Source: Brevibacterium yomogidense
Lineage (GTDB): Bacteria > Actinomycetota > Actinomycetes > Actinomycetales > Brevibacteriaceae
Reading direction: 5' to 3'
Assembly (NCBI RefSeq): GCF_016107685.1
Contig: NZ_JABASY010000002.1
Location: 682,001-746,000 of the forward strand
DNA length: 64,000 nucleotides
Shown piece by piece: positions 35,552 through 43,650 of this stretch. A program made the translations under genes and the position numbers. The first letter of the stretch is position 1, and each line of letters opens with the position of its first letter. The notes beneath the pieces were generated by a model. The model searched no databases. It worked only from the letters and a program-made list of their open reading frames with translations, and was not told the DNA's origin.

Positions 35552-37078
35552 TCAGACGGCATGGACGCTATGGACCCGCCACGCGCCGCGGTGCCGTTCG
35601 AGAACGAACACCACCTGTTGCGGAGCGGAGTCCTGCGTGCGCATCGTCGCACCCACGTATGCCCGTTCGCCGTCGGCAAGGGCCCTGTCCCCGTCACCCG
35701 TTCCGGCGGTCTGCGGCCCGGCGTCAGTGTGTCCGGCGTCCTCCGTGTCGTGCGGGGCATCCGTGCGGGCCGCAGAGTGTACGTCTGAGAGCTCCAAAGG
35801 ACCCGGGACGTCGGCGCAGTCCTCACACTCGTCGAGGCCCAGATCAGCGTCGGCGGTCGCGGCAGGAGACCCCGGAACGGTCAATAGCGCGAGCGCGTCC
35901 CCATCCGCATCCGCGAATGCCTCCGCGCGCAGTCTGCTCAGTTCCACGACGGCCGTCAGCGGATCATCGGCTGTCGTCCCGGCCGGCTCCTCAGCGGACG
36001 CTGCTGGTTCCTCGGTCGACGCAGACGGCTCTTCAGTGGACAACTCGGGCTCCGGGGTCTGCATCGCTGTGGAACCGGTGCGCGGCTGGGCGTGCGGGGC
36101 CACCCCTGTCGCACCCTTGACCATGAGCCCGACACCCGCGAGCACACCTGTGCAGCAGAGCGCGATCACGCTGACGGTGGTCATGCGGGCCCGGCCTGCC
36201 CGTGCACGAGCACCGCGTCGCCTCCGCTCACCGTGGCGTGCGCGTCCGGACCGGGGTCGGGAACGGACACTCCCTCCACGTTCCGGTGACACATCCGGGT
36301 CTGCTCCGCCGGGTCGCGCGCCCCGCAGCGCCGACACGACATCGGCTCCCAGGGTGCCGGTGGGTGCCGTGTCCTCCGGGACTCCCGGTTCCGCGGGCAG
36401 GAAGCCGCGCTCACGCGACGGGCCCAGGGCCGCGATGCGCGCCCGCAGCCGCGAGCGGTCCACATCCCCGTCGTCCCCCTCCAGCAGGTCGGTGACGAGG
36501 GTCGTGACGGCGACCGGGACATCGGGTGCGGAGAGTGCGAGAGGCAGTCCCGTCTGCTCCCATGTCCTGCCCGTCAGCGCGAGGTGCAGCAGTTCGCCCA
36601 GCTCCGCCGCGTCCGTGCGGGACGCGGCGTCTCTCAGCCGCCCCGGGAGCACGACGATGTCACCACGGCCGTCGACTGCGAAGCCGCGCATCGCCGTGCG
36701 GGAGGCCCCCCGGGGCGGCGGCGGCGCGTCCTCCAGCACCGCGAGTGCCTCGTCGAGCACGCCGAGGGCCAGCGGTGCATCCATCCCTCCGCGCTTGCGC
36801 AGCCCGTCGACGAGGAGACCGCCCTCACACCGCGGGACGAGCAGCCCGAGACGGCCCTCGACTCGTACCACCGACGTACGCGGCCATACCGCCGGCTCGG
36901 CCTCGCACACCGTCTTGTCGCTGTGTCCCGGCAGCGGACCATCCGCGACGAACCACCGCGTCAGGTCTCCTGCACACACCCGTGCGAGATCCGCGTCGAT
37001 CGATGCGTCGACGACCCACTCGCGATCGCGAGCGGCCCTCTCGTCGTCGATGTCGTCCGCTCCCTGCCACGCCGTCAT
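35552..37078 (-). CDS. Membrane protein with a degenerate kinase-like cytosolic domain
   Basis: A 508-aa protein with no named family I can assign. Residues about 1-230 resemble the C-lobe layout of actinobacterial Ser/Thr kinases (LALGVLDEALAVLEDA, then GFAVDGRGDIVVLPGRL, AAELGELLHLALTGR and a helix-rich end), but the invariant Lys, the HRD loop and a DFG motif are missing, so catalysis is unlikely. An Arg-rich stretch (RSRPRSGRARHGERRRRGAR) precedes one membrane helix near 305-325 (VSVIALCCTGVLAGVGLMV). The outer part is Glu/Thr/Pro-rich, then an NTF2-like segment (ELSRLRAEAFADADGDALAL) with a CEDC pair. The ATG at 37078 follows AGGGGAGG; a TAGAGT box at 37128-37133 supports it over an ATG at 37123. 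Confidence 0.6.
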   Translation of the reverse strand: MTAWQGADDIDDERAARDREWVVDASIDADLARVCAGDLTRWFVADGPLPGHSDKTVCEAEPAVWPRTSVVRVEGRLGLLVPRCEGGLLVDGLRKRGGMDAPLALGVLDEALAVLEDAPPPPRGASRTAMRGFAVDGRGDIVVLPGRLRDAASRTDAAELGELLHLALTGRTWEQTGLPLALSAPDVPVAVTTLVTDLLEGDDGDVDRSRLRARIAALGPSRERGFLPAEPGVPEDTAPTGTLGADVVSALRGARPGGADPDVSPERGGSVRSRPRSGRARHGERRRRGARARAGRARMTTVSVIALCCTGVLAGVGLMVKGATGVAPHAQPRTGSTAMQTPEPELSTEEPSASTEEPAASAEEPAGTTADDPLTAVVELSRLRAEAFADADGDALALLTVPGSPAATADADLGLDECEDCADVPGPLELSDVHSAARTDAPHDTEDAGHTDAGPQTAGTGDGDRALADGERAYVGATMRTQDSAPQQVVFVLERHRGAWRVHSVHAV

Positions 37079-37237
37079 GCCGCCTCCCCTACAGACCCGT
37101 TTATGCGTCGTTTCTTCGCTCATTACCACTCTAGACCCTGTTTGATGCTTTTCGGTAGCATTCAGCCTGCCTCGCTCACGGCTCGGGCTGTGGCGGGGAT
37201 TACATTCAGCCAGCCCGGCAGGCGGAGACCGTCGGGA

Positions 37238-37243
37238 TATCGT
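37238..37243 (+). promoter_or_regulatory. -10 box of lipB, leaderless spacing
   Basis: TATCGT ends 6 bases before the ATG at 37250, with no ribosome site between them. Confidence 0.45.
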
Positions 37244-37249
37244 GAACAC

Positions 37250-37888
37250 ATGGTCTTCACCGTTGAGCGCCTGGGCTTCGCCCCCGATTTCGTCGACTAC
37301 CGGAAAGCGTGGGAGCTGCAGACCCGCTACCACGACGATGTGGTGGCCGCACAGCGCGACTCCACACTCCTCCTGCTCGAACACGAAGCCGTCTACACGG
37401 CGGGGAAGCGAACAGAAGACCACGAGCGCCCCGTCGACGGCACCCCCGTCATCGACGTGGACCGGGGAGGCAAGATCACGTGGCATGGTCCGGGCCAGCT
37501 GGTCGCCTACGCCATCTACCGCCTCGACGACCCCAAGGACGTCCGTCTCTTCGTCGAACAGATCGAGGACGCCATCATCGCCCTCATGACGGAGTACGGC
37601 ATCACGACCCGCACCGTCGACGGTCGTGCGGGAGTATGGATCGAAGCCGACGAGAGGGGGCCGGAACGGAAGATCGCGGCGATCGGCATCCGTATCCACG
37701 ACGGAGTCACGATGCACGGCTTGGCCGTGAACTGCTCGAACGGCTCCGACGGATTCAGCTCGATCATCCCGTGCGGCATCGCCGACGCCGGGGTCACCTC
37801 GATGACCGAGGAGAAGGGGAGGACGATCACCCCCGCGGACATCGCGGACCGACTCGCGGAGCTCCTCGACACCCACATCACCGCATAG
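37250..37888 (+). CDS. lipB: Octanoyl-(ACP):protein octanoyltransferase
   Basis: A 212-aa enzyme that moves octanoate from acyl carrier protein to the lipoyl domain lysine. Motifs: LLLEHEAVYTAGKR, the conserved DRGGKITWHGPGQLVAY, and the active-site pair Lys in RKIAAIGIRI and Cys in SIIPCGI. Substrate proteins include SucB/DlaT encoded nearby. The ATG at 37250 starts the normal MVFTVERLGF N-terminus and follows TATCGT at leaderless spacing. It is followed by lipA 57 bases later. Confidence 0.95.
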   Translation: MVFTVERLGFAPDFVDYRKAWELQTRYHDDVVAAQRDSTLLLLEHEAVYTAGKRTEDHERPVDGTPVIDVDRGGKITWHGPGQLVAYAIYRLDDPKDVRLFVEQIEDAIIALMTEYGITTRTVDGRAGVWIEADERGPERKIAAIGIRIHDGVTMHGLAVNCSNGSDGFSSIIPCGIADAGVTSMTEEKGRTITPADIADRLAELLDTHITA

Positions 37889-37945
37889 CCCGCGCACCGT
37901 CTCACGCGCACCAGCAGAATCGACCGCTCAGTGAAGGGAATCCCC

Positions 37946-38989
37946 GTGACACTCGCACCCGAGGGCCGCAAGCTTCTCCGCATCGAAGCCAGGAACGCGC
38001 AGACCCCCATCGAACAGAAGCCCGACTGGATCAAGGCCAAGGCGAAGATCGGGCCCGAATTCACTCAACTGAAGTCACTGGTCCGCAGCGCCGGCCTCAA
38101 CACCGTCTGCGAGGAGGCCGGCTGCCCCAACATCTTCGAATGCTGGGAGGGCCGCGAGGCGACCTTCCTCATCGGCGGGGAGCAGTGCACACGCCGTTGC
38201 GACTTCTGCCAGATCGACACCGGCAAACCGGCGGACTTCGACGCAGATGAGCCGCGTCGCGTCGCCGATTCGGTCCGCCAGATGGGACTGCGGTACTCCA
38301 CCGTGACGGGGGTGGCTCGCGACGACCTCGCCGACGGCGGCGCATGGCTGTACGCGGAGACGGTCCGTCAGATCCATGCGATCGAGCACCCCGACGGCAT
38401 GGGCACCGGAGTCGAACTCCTCATCCCCGACTTCGACTCGAAAGACGACCAGCTCGCGGAGGTCTTCTCGAGCCGACCAGAAGTCCTCGCCCACAATGTG
38501 GAGACAGTCCCTCGGATCTTCAAGCGCATCCGGCCCGGGTTCCGCTACGAACGGTCCCTCTCCGTCATCACCAAGGCCCGCGACGCAGGCCTCGTGACGA
38601 AGTCGAACCTCATCCTCGGGATGGGCGAGACCGACGAGGAGGTCGTCGAGGCGATGCGCGACCTCAAGGACGCCGGCACCGATCTCCTCACCATCACGCA
38701 GTACATGCGGCCATCGGAGAGGCACCACCCGATCACCCGGTGGGTGCGTCCGCAGACGTTCGTGGAGCTGCGAGACGAGGGTGAGCGCATGGGCTTCCTC
38801 GGCGTCATGTCGGGACCGCTCGTGCGCTCCTCCTACCGCGCAGGCAAACTATGGGCCGGCGCGATGCGCGCCCGCGGCGACGAGATCCCGCCGCACCTCG
38901 CACACCTCGACCGCGACGATGTCCCCGCCCGCCAGGAGGCCCAGGCAGTCGTCGACACGTTCGGTGAGGGCGAAGAGGTACAATACTGA
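37946..38989 (+). CDS. lipA: Lipoyl synthase (radical SAM)
   Basis: A 347-aa enzyme that inserts two sulfurs into the octanoyl chain on lipoyl domains. Both 4Fe-4S clusters are visible: the auxiliary cluster [12 protein letters not shown] and the radical SAM cluster CTRRCDFC; the C-terminal RSSYRAG supplies the serine ligand of the auxiliary cluster. The GTG at 37946 is preferred over GTG 37931 because AAGGGA lies 7 bases upstream of it. Operon with lipB, then DUF4191. Confidence 0.96.
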   Translation: MTLAPEGRKLLRIEARNAQTPIEQKPDWIKAKAKIGPEFTQLKSLVRSAGLNTVCEEAGCPNIFECWEGREATFLIGGEQCTRRCDFCQIDTGKPADFDADEPRRVADSVRQMGLRYSTVTGVARDDLADGGAWLYAETVRQIHAIEHPDGMGTGVELLIPDFDSKDDQLAEVFSSRPEVLAHNVETVPRIFKRIRPGFRYERSLSVITKARDAGLVTKSNLILGMGETDEEVVEAMRDLKDAGTDLLTITQYMRPSERHHPITRWVRPQTFVELRDEGERMGFLGVMSGPLVRSSYRAGKLWAGAMRARGDEIPPHLAHLDRDDVPARQEAQAVVDTFGEGEEVQY

Positions 38990-39026
38990 GTCGTCCCCTC
39001 ACCCCCTTCCGCATCGAAGCGAGAGC

Positions 39027-39782
39027 ATGTCAACGAACAGCGATTCCACCCGCAAGGGCCTCTTCGGCCGCAAGAAGGATAAGGCCCCGAAGAAGAACGG
39101 CCGGATCCAGCAGATGCGCCAGGTCTTCGAGCTGGCGCGGAAGCACAACCCCGCCTCCCCGTGGCTGCTGGCCGCGGCACTCGTGGGCCTCGCCCTCGTG
39201 GGTGTCCTCGTGGGCCTCCTCGTCAGCGGTGGTGTCCTCGGGACGATCCTCTGGGGTGTCACCGGGCTCATGGCGGGTGCGGTCCTCGCCATGTTCATGC
39301 TGGGGCGATTCGCAGAGACGGCCGCCTTCGACCAGATGCGCGGTCAGCCCGGCGCGATCGGAGCGGTGCTCAACACTGCCCGGCGCGGGTGGCTCATGGA
39401 GGAGCAGCCGATCGCGGTCGACCCCCGCACGCAGGAGATGGTGTTCCGCACGACAGGCCGCGCGGGCGTCGTCCTGGTGGGCGAGGGACGCAGCAGGCAC
39501 AAGGTGACGAAGCTCCTCGACAAGGAGCAGCGTCGGCACGAGAAGATCGTCAAGGGCGTGCCTGTGCACACCTTCCAGGGCGGTGAGGGCGAAGGCCAAG
39601 TGCCGATGGAGAACCTCACGAAGCGCCTCTACAAGCTGCCGAAGCGTCTCAACAAGGCAGAGATCCTCGCGGTCCGCAACCGGCTCACGGGCATCGGCTC
39701 GATGACGTCCCGGCCGCCGATCCCCAAGGGTGTCGACCCGTCCAGGATGCGCCCGGACCGGCGGGCGCTGCGCGGACGCTGA
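39027..39782 (+). CDS. DUF4191 membrane protein
   Basis: A conserved actinobacterial membrane protein of 251 aa that typically follows lipA (Rv2219 in M. tuberculosis). It has a basic N-terminus (KGLFGRKKDKAPKKNGRIQQ), two adjacent membrane helices at about 48-92 (WLLAAALVGLALVGVLVGLL then WGVTGLMAGAVLAMFMLG) and a long cytosolic domain with AFDQMRGQPGAIGAVL and RRGWLMEEQPIAVDP. Function unknown. It ends the lipB-lipA operon before a strong terminator. Confidence 0.88.
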   Translation: MSTNSDSTRKGLFGRKKDKAPKKNGRIQQMRQVFELARKHNPASPWLLAAALVGLALVGVLVGLLVSGGVLGTILWGVTGLMAGAVLAMFMLGRFAETAAFDQMRGQPGAIGAVLNTARRGWLMEEQPIAVDPRTQEMVFRTTGRAGVVLVGEGRSRHKVTKLLDKEQRRHEKIVKGVPVHTFQGGEGEGQVPMENLTKRLYKLPKRLNKAEILAVRNRLTGIGSMTSRPPIPKGVDPSRMRPDRRALRGR

Positions 39783-39819
39783 GCGATCCCGCACAACCTG
39801 CTCGTACCGTCAGAACCGC

Positions 39820-39861
39820 GAGAGGGGTGTCACGCATCGATCGATGCGTGACACCCCTCTC
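39820..39861 (+). terminator. Perfect 42-base palindrome, probable terminator
   Basis: The 21-base arms 39820-39840 and 39841-39861 are exact complements with no spacer (centre ATCGATCGAT). It lies 38 bases after the DUF4191 stop and 62 bases past the end of the converging RDD gene, so it can stop both. Confidence 0.75.
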
Positions 39862-39922
39862 TCGTGGTGGAGCGGTCACCCCTCTCGTCGGTGGGCCCCC
39901 GCCGCGCTGCGTCGTGGTGCGC

Positions 39923-40405
39923 TCAGCGCGTGCGCACGACGACAGTGCTCGTCGCCTTGTCGTGCAGACCCCGCCCGTCGGGATCCGTGATGACGACGGG
40001 GATGACAAGGCACACGAGGACTGTGCGCACGAGAGCCCGCAGGACGCCCACCGGTCCGGTGGAGGCGAGTGTCCCACGCGTCACGACGTCCACGACGCCG
40101 AGCCCCATCACGAGGTGCCCGGGAGTCCGGCCGAGCAGCCACACACTCAGGAAGTAGAGCACCGCGAAGACGACGTGGATCGCGATGTTCATGACGAGGA
40201 CGTCCGCGTCCAGGATGAGGTTCGCGATGACTAGTGCGATCGCCCAGTCGAGGGCGATACCGGCCACCCGGCGCAGCATCGACCCGACGGCCCCGGGGCC
40301 ACTCTGCGGAAGACCCAGACGCTCGCCCTGCCACGACCCGTCGGGCAGTGACGGACCCGTGAGCCATTCGGACCTGTGCGGCCCGCCATTCCCCTCTGCA
40401 CCCAT
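39923..40405 (-). CDS. RDD-family membrane protein
   Basis: A 160-aa protein matching the RDD family, placed as Rv2219A is next to glnA1 in M. tuberculosis. The family hallmark appears as RRVAGIALDWAIALVIANLI, with later hydrophobic segments NIAIHVVFAVLYFLSVWLLG and VGVLRALVRTVLVCLVIPVV, and the loop GRTPGHLVMGLGVVDV. The ATG at 40405 gives the usual short polar head. Transport or regulatory function unknown. Divergent from glnA1. Confidence 0.88.
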   Translation of the reverse strand: MGAEGNGGPHRSEWLTGPSLPDGSWQGERLGLPQSGPGAVGSMLRRVAGIALDWAIALVIANLILDADVLVMNIAIHVVFAVLYFLSVWLLGRTPGHLVMGLGVVDVVTRGTLASTGPVGVLRALVRTVLVCLVIPVVITDPDGRGLHDKATSTVVVRTR

Positions 40406-40525
40406 GGTCTTCAGGCTAGTCGATCTGCACACGGCGTCCGTGCCCGCACCGCGCGACCGCAGCCCTGAGCGACACACGTCACACGCGTGAAGCATTCGGG
40501 TGCCGGTCGGGGAATCGCAAGTCGT

Positions 40526-40531
40526 TAGGAT
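40526..40531 (+). promoter_or_regulatory. -10 box of glnA1
   Basis: TAGGAT lies about 95 bases upstream of the GTG, giving a leader that ends in AGGAGAG. No clear GlnR or AmtR half-site pair was found in the leader. Confidence 0.4.
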
Positions 40532-40625
40532 GGGGGAAGTCCGACCACCTGGATCGCGTGGAGACACATCGGTTCAGGCACACAGCCGGGCACAACGACT
40601 CACAATCGAACGCAGGAGAGTGCGC

Positions 40626-42050
40626 GTGTTCACCACAGCACAGGAGCTCATCGAATTCGTGCGGAAGGAGGATGTCCTCTTCATCGACATCCGCTTCTGC
40701 GATCTGCCGGGCGTCGTCCAGCATTTCAACCTCCCCTCGGAGGCCTACGGCGAGGAGGAGATCAACGACGGGCTTCTGTTCGACGGTTCGTCGATCCGCG
40801 GCTTCCAGGGGATCCACGAGTCCGACATGAAGCTGCTCGCGGATGTGAGCTCCGCCTACGTCGACCCGTTCCGTGAAGCGAAGACCCTGGTCATCACGCA
40901 CTCGATCGTCGATCCGTTCACGGACGAGCCGTACTCCCGCGATCCCCGCCAGGTCGCGGAGAAGGCGGAGGCCTACCTCAAGAGCACGGGCATCGCGGAC
41001 ACCGTGAACTTCGGTGCGGAGGCGGAGTTCTACATCTTCGACGACATCCGCTACCAGACGACCCCCGGTCACAGCTTCTATCAGGTCGATTCGGTCGAAG
41101 CCGCATGGAATACGGGCGCGGACGAGCCGGGCGGCAACCTCGGGTACAAGACCCCGATGAAGGGCGGCTATTTCCCCGTCTCGCCGCAGGACCATTTCGC
41201 GGACCTCCGCGATGAGATCTCGCTCACCCTCAAGCAGATCGGCTTCAGCGTCGAACGCGCACACCACGAAGTGGGGACCGCCGGTCAGCAGGAGATCAAC
41301 TACCGCTTCAACACGCTCAAGCACGCGGCGGACGAGCTGCTCGACTTCAAGTACGTCGTGAAGAACGTCTCACTCAACAACGGCAAGTCCGCGACCTTCA
41401 TGCCGAAGCCGCTGTTCGACGACAACGGTTCGGGCATGCACTGCCACCAGTCGCTGTGGAAGGACGGCAAGCCGCTCTTCTACGACGAGAACGGGTATGC
41501 GGGGCTGTCCGACCTCGCACGGTGGTACATCGGCGGCCTCATCGAGCATGCTGGGGCGGTCCTCGCGTTCACGAACCCGACGATCAACTCCTACCGCCGG
41601 CTGGTGCCGGGGTACGAGGCGCCCGTCAACCTCGTGTACTCCTCCGGCAACCGCTCCGCCGCGATCCGCATCCCCGTGACGGGATCCTCGCCCAAGGCCA
41701 AGCGCCTCGAATTCCGCGTTCCGGATCCGGCGTCGAACCCGTACCTCGCGTTCTCCGCTCAGCTCATGGCGGGCCTCGACGGGATCAAGAACCGGATCGA
41801 GCCGCCGGAGCCGATCGACAAGGACCTGTACGAGCTGCCGCCGGAGGACCTTGAGGGCATCGACCTGGTCCCGGGCACCCTCGAACAGGCACTCACTGCG
41901 CTCGAGAAGGATCACGACTTCCTCACCGCGGGCGATGTCTTCACGGAAGACCTCATCGAGACGTGGATCCGCTACAAGCGCGAGGAGGAGATCGAGGTAG
42001 CACGTCTGCGTCCGACCCCGACGGAGTTCGAGCTCTACTACTCGCTCTGA
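40626..42050 (+). CDS. glnA: Glutamine synthetase type I (adenylylated form)
   Basis: A 474-aa GlnA1 that makes glutamine from glutamate, ammonia and ATP as a dodecamer. Motifs: [10 protein letters not shown] (the flexible latch region), [45 protein letters not shown] and NRSAAIRIP. Tyr402 in [14 protein letters not shown] is the adenylylation site, so GlnE can switch this enzyme off when nitrogen is plentiful. The GTG at 40626 follows AGGAGAG. A strong terminator follows 41 bases after the stop. It keeps the lipA-DUF4191-RDD-glnA1 order seen in mycobacteria. Confidence 0.97.
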   Translation: MFTTAQELIEFVRKEDVLFIDIRFCDLPGVVQHFNLPSEAYGEEEINDGLLFDGSSIRGFQGIHESDMKLLADVSSAYVDPFREAKTLVITHSIVDPFTDEPYSRDPRQVAEKAEAYLKSTGIADTVNFGAEAEFYIFDDIRYQTTPGHSFYQVDSVEAAWNTGADEPGGNLGYKTPMKGGYFPVSPQDHFADLRDEISLTLKQIGFSVERAHHEVGTAGQQEINYRFNTLKHAADELLDFKYVVKNVSLNNGKSATFMPKPLFDDNGSGMHCHQSLWKDGKPLFYDENGYAGLSDLARWYIGGLIEHAGAVLAFTNPTINSYRRLVPGYEAPVNLVYSSGNRSAAIRIPVTGSSPKAKRLEFRVPDPASNPYLAFSAQLMAGLDGIKNRIEPPEPIDKDLYELPPEDLEGIDLVPGTLEQALTALEKDHDFLTAGDVFTEDLIETWIRYKREEEIEVARLRPTPTEFELYYSL

Positions 42051-42091
42051 GTCTCCGACCGGCGGCCGTTGCGGCGTGTTCGCCACCTGCG

Positions 42092-42124
42092 CTGAGGGAC
42101 TCCGCCGACGGCGGGGTCCCTCAG
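42092..42124 (+). terminator. Terminator of glnA1
   Basis: CTGAGGGACTCCGCC (42092-42106) pairs with GGCGGGGTCCCTCAG (42110-42124) with one T-G wobble and a GAC loop. Confidence 0.75.
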
Positions 42125-42141
42125 CCGTCTCCCCGTCTCAG

Positions 42142-42147
42142 TAGACT
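42142..42147 (+). promoter_or_regulatory. -10 box of mtr, leaderless spacing
   Basis: TAGACT ends 6 bases before the ATG at 42154. The surrounding GTAGACTGGC-N-GCAT is also found upstream of map. Confidence 0.5.
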
Positions 42148-42153
42148 GGCCGC

Positions 42154-43617
42154 ATGACTCATTACGACGTGCTCGTCATCGGCACCGGCTCCGGGAACTC
42201 CGTCATCGACGACCGCTTCGCGGGGTTGGAGGTCGCGATCGCGGAGCCCTCGCTGTTCGGAGGGACGTGTCTCAACGCCGGCTGCATCCCGACGAAGATG
42301 TACGTCCATGTCGCAGATGTCGCCCGGCAGGCGACCGACTCCTCCGACCTGGGCCTCGACACGTCGTTCGGCTCCGCTGACTGGCCGGCGGTCCGTGACC
42401 GGGTCTTCGCCCGCATCGACGAGATCGAGGCTTCCGGTCGCCGCTACCGCAGCGAGGAGCTCGCGCACACCACCGTCATCACCGAGCACGTGCGCTTCAC
42501 CGGATCCCATTCGCTCGTTGGCGATCAGGGCACGGAGATCACTGCGGACCGCATCGTCATCGCCGCGGGCGCCCACCCCGTCATCCCCGACGTCCCGGGC
42601 CTCGACCCGGATGCTGTGGACGAGCCCGGGCATCCCGTCCACACCTCGCGGTCGATCATGCGCGTCGATGAGCAGCCGGGTTCCGTGCTGATCGTCGGGT
42701 CCGGCTACGTGGCGATGGAGTTCGCCCACATCTTCGCGGCGATCGGTACGGAGACGACGACCGCTGTGCGCGGCGACAGCCTGCTCGGCTACTTGGACGA
42801 TGACGTGTCCGCTGCCTTCACCGAGGCGTTCGCGGCGGAGAACGACGTGCTGTTCGGAGTCGAGGCGTCGCGCGTCGACCTGACGGAGACCGGGCAGGTC
42901 CGCGTCGAGTTCGCGTCCACGGGCAGAGTTCCCGGTGCCGAGGTGCCGGCGCCGATCGTCGTCGACCGCCTCCTGCTCGCAGCGGGCCGCGATCCCAATT
43001 CCGCAGGACTCGATCCGTCAGCAGCGGGGATCGACGTGCATCCCGACGGCAGACTGTCCGTCGACGCCCACCAGCGTGTGCTCGCCGCAGGCGTCCCGCT
43101 GCCCGGTGTCTTCGCACTGGGTGACGTGAGTTCGCCGTTCCAGCTCAAGCACGTGGCGAACCACGAGGCAGCCGTGGTGCAGCGGAATCTGCTGGCGGAC
43201 ATCGCGTCGGGCACGCCTGGCGGTGCACGTCCGGCCGATCTCGCCACCGTGCGTCATGACGCCGTTCCCGCCGCTGTCTTCACCCGCCCGCAGATCGCCG
43301 TCGTGGGCATGACGGAGGAGGAGGCACGCAACTCCGGTGCGAAGATCACCGTGGGTCGCCGCGACTACGCGGGCGTCGCCTACGGCTGGGCCCTGGAGGA
43401 CCGGACGGGATTCGCCAAGGTGATCGCGGACGCGGACACCGGACGGATACTCGGCGCGCACATCATGGGTCCCGAAGCGTCGATGATCGTGCAGACCCTC
43501 GTCCAGGCGATGGCCTTCGGCCAGCGCGCCGACGACGTGGCGACCGGACAGTACTGGATCCATCCCGCACTGCCCGAAGTCGTCGAGAACGCCCTCCTGG
43601 ACCTCGACTTCTCCTGA
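42154..43617 (+). CDS. mtr: Mycothione reductase
   Basis: A 487-aa FAD flavoprotein that reduces mycothiol disulfide with NADPH, keeping the actinobacterial thiol pool reduced. The N-terminus IGTGSGNSVIDDRFAG is characteristic of Mtr (other members of the disulfide reductase family have GxGPGG). The redox pair is Cys39-Cys44 (GGTCLNAGCIPTKMYVH), the NADPH fold is VGSGYVAMEFAHIFA, and FALGDVSSPFQLKHVANHEA and YWIHPALPEVVENALL (catalytic His-Glu) close the active site. It sits between glnA1 and glnE, whereas M. tuberculosis keeps it elsewhere. The ATG directly follows TAGACT-N6. Confidence 0.95.
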   Translation: MTHYDVLVIGTGSGNSVIDDRFAGLEVAIAEPSLFGGTCLNAGCIPTKMYVHVADVARQATDSSDLGLDTSFGSADWPAVRDRVFARIDEIEASGRRYRSEELAHTTVITEHVRFTGSHSLVGDQGTEITADRIVIAAGAHPVIPDVPGLDPDAVDEPGHPVHTSRSIMRVDEQPGSVLIVGSGYVAMEFAHIFAAIGTETTTAVRGDSLLGYLDDDVSAAFTEAFAAENDVLFGVEASRVDLTETGQVRVEFASTGRVPGAEVPAPIVVDRLLLAAGRDPNSAGLDPSAAGIDVHPDGRLSVDAHQRVLAAGVPLPGVFALGDVSSPFQLKHVANHEAAVVQRNLLADIASGTPGGARPADLATVRHDAVPAAVFTRPQIAVVGMTEEEARNSGAKITVGRRDYAGVAYGWALEDRTGFAKVIADADTGRILGAHIMGPEASMIVQTLVQAMAFGQRADDVATGQYWIHPALPEVVENALLDLDFS

Positions 43618-43619
43618 GG

Positions 43620-43642
43620 CCGGCCGGGCTCGTATCGGCCGG
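43620..43642. terminator. Weak hairpin between mtr and glnE
   Basis: CCGGCCG (43620-43626) and CGGCCGG (43636-43642) form a 7-base stem in the short gap between the two converging genes. Confidence 0.35.
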
Positions 43643-43650
43643 CGGACCGC

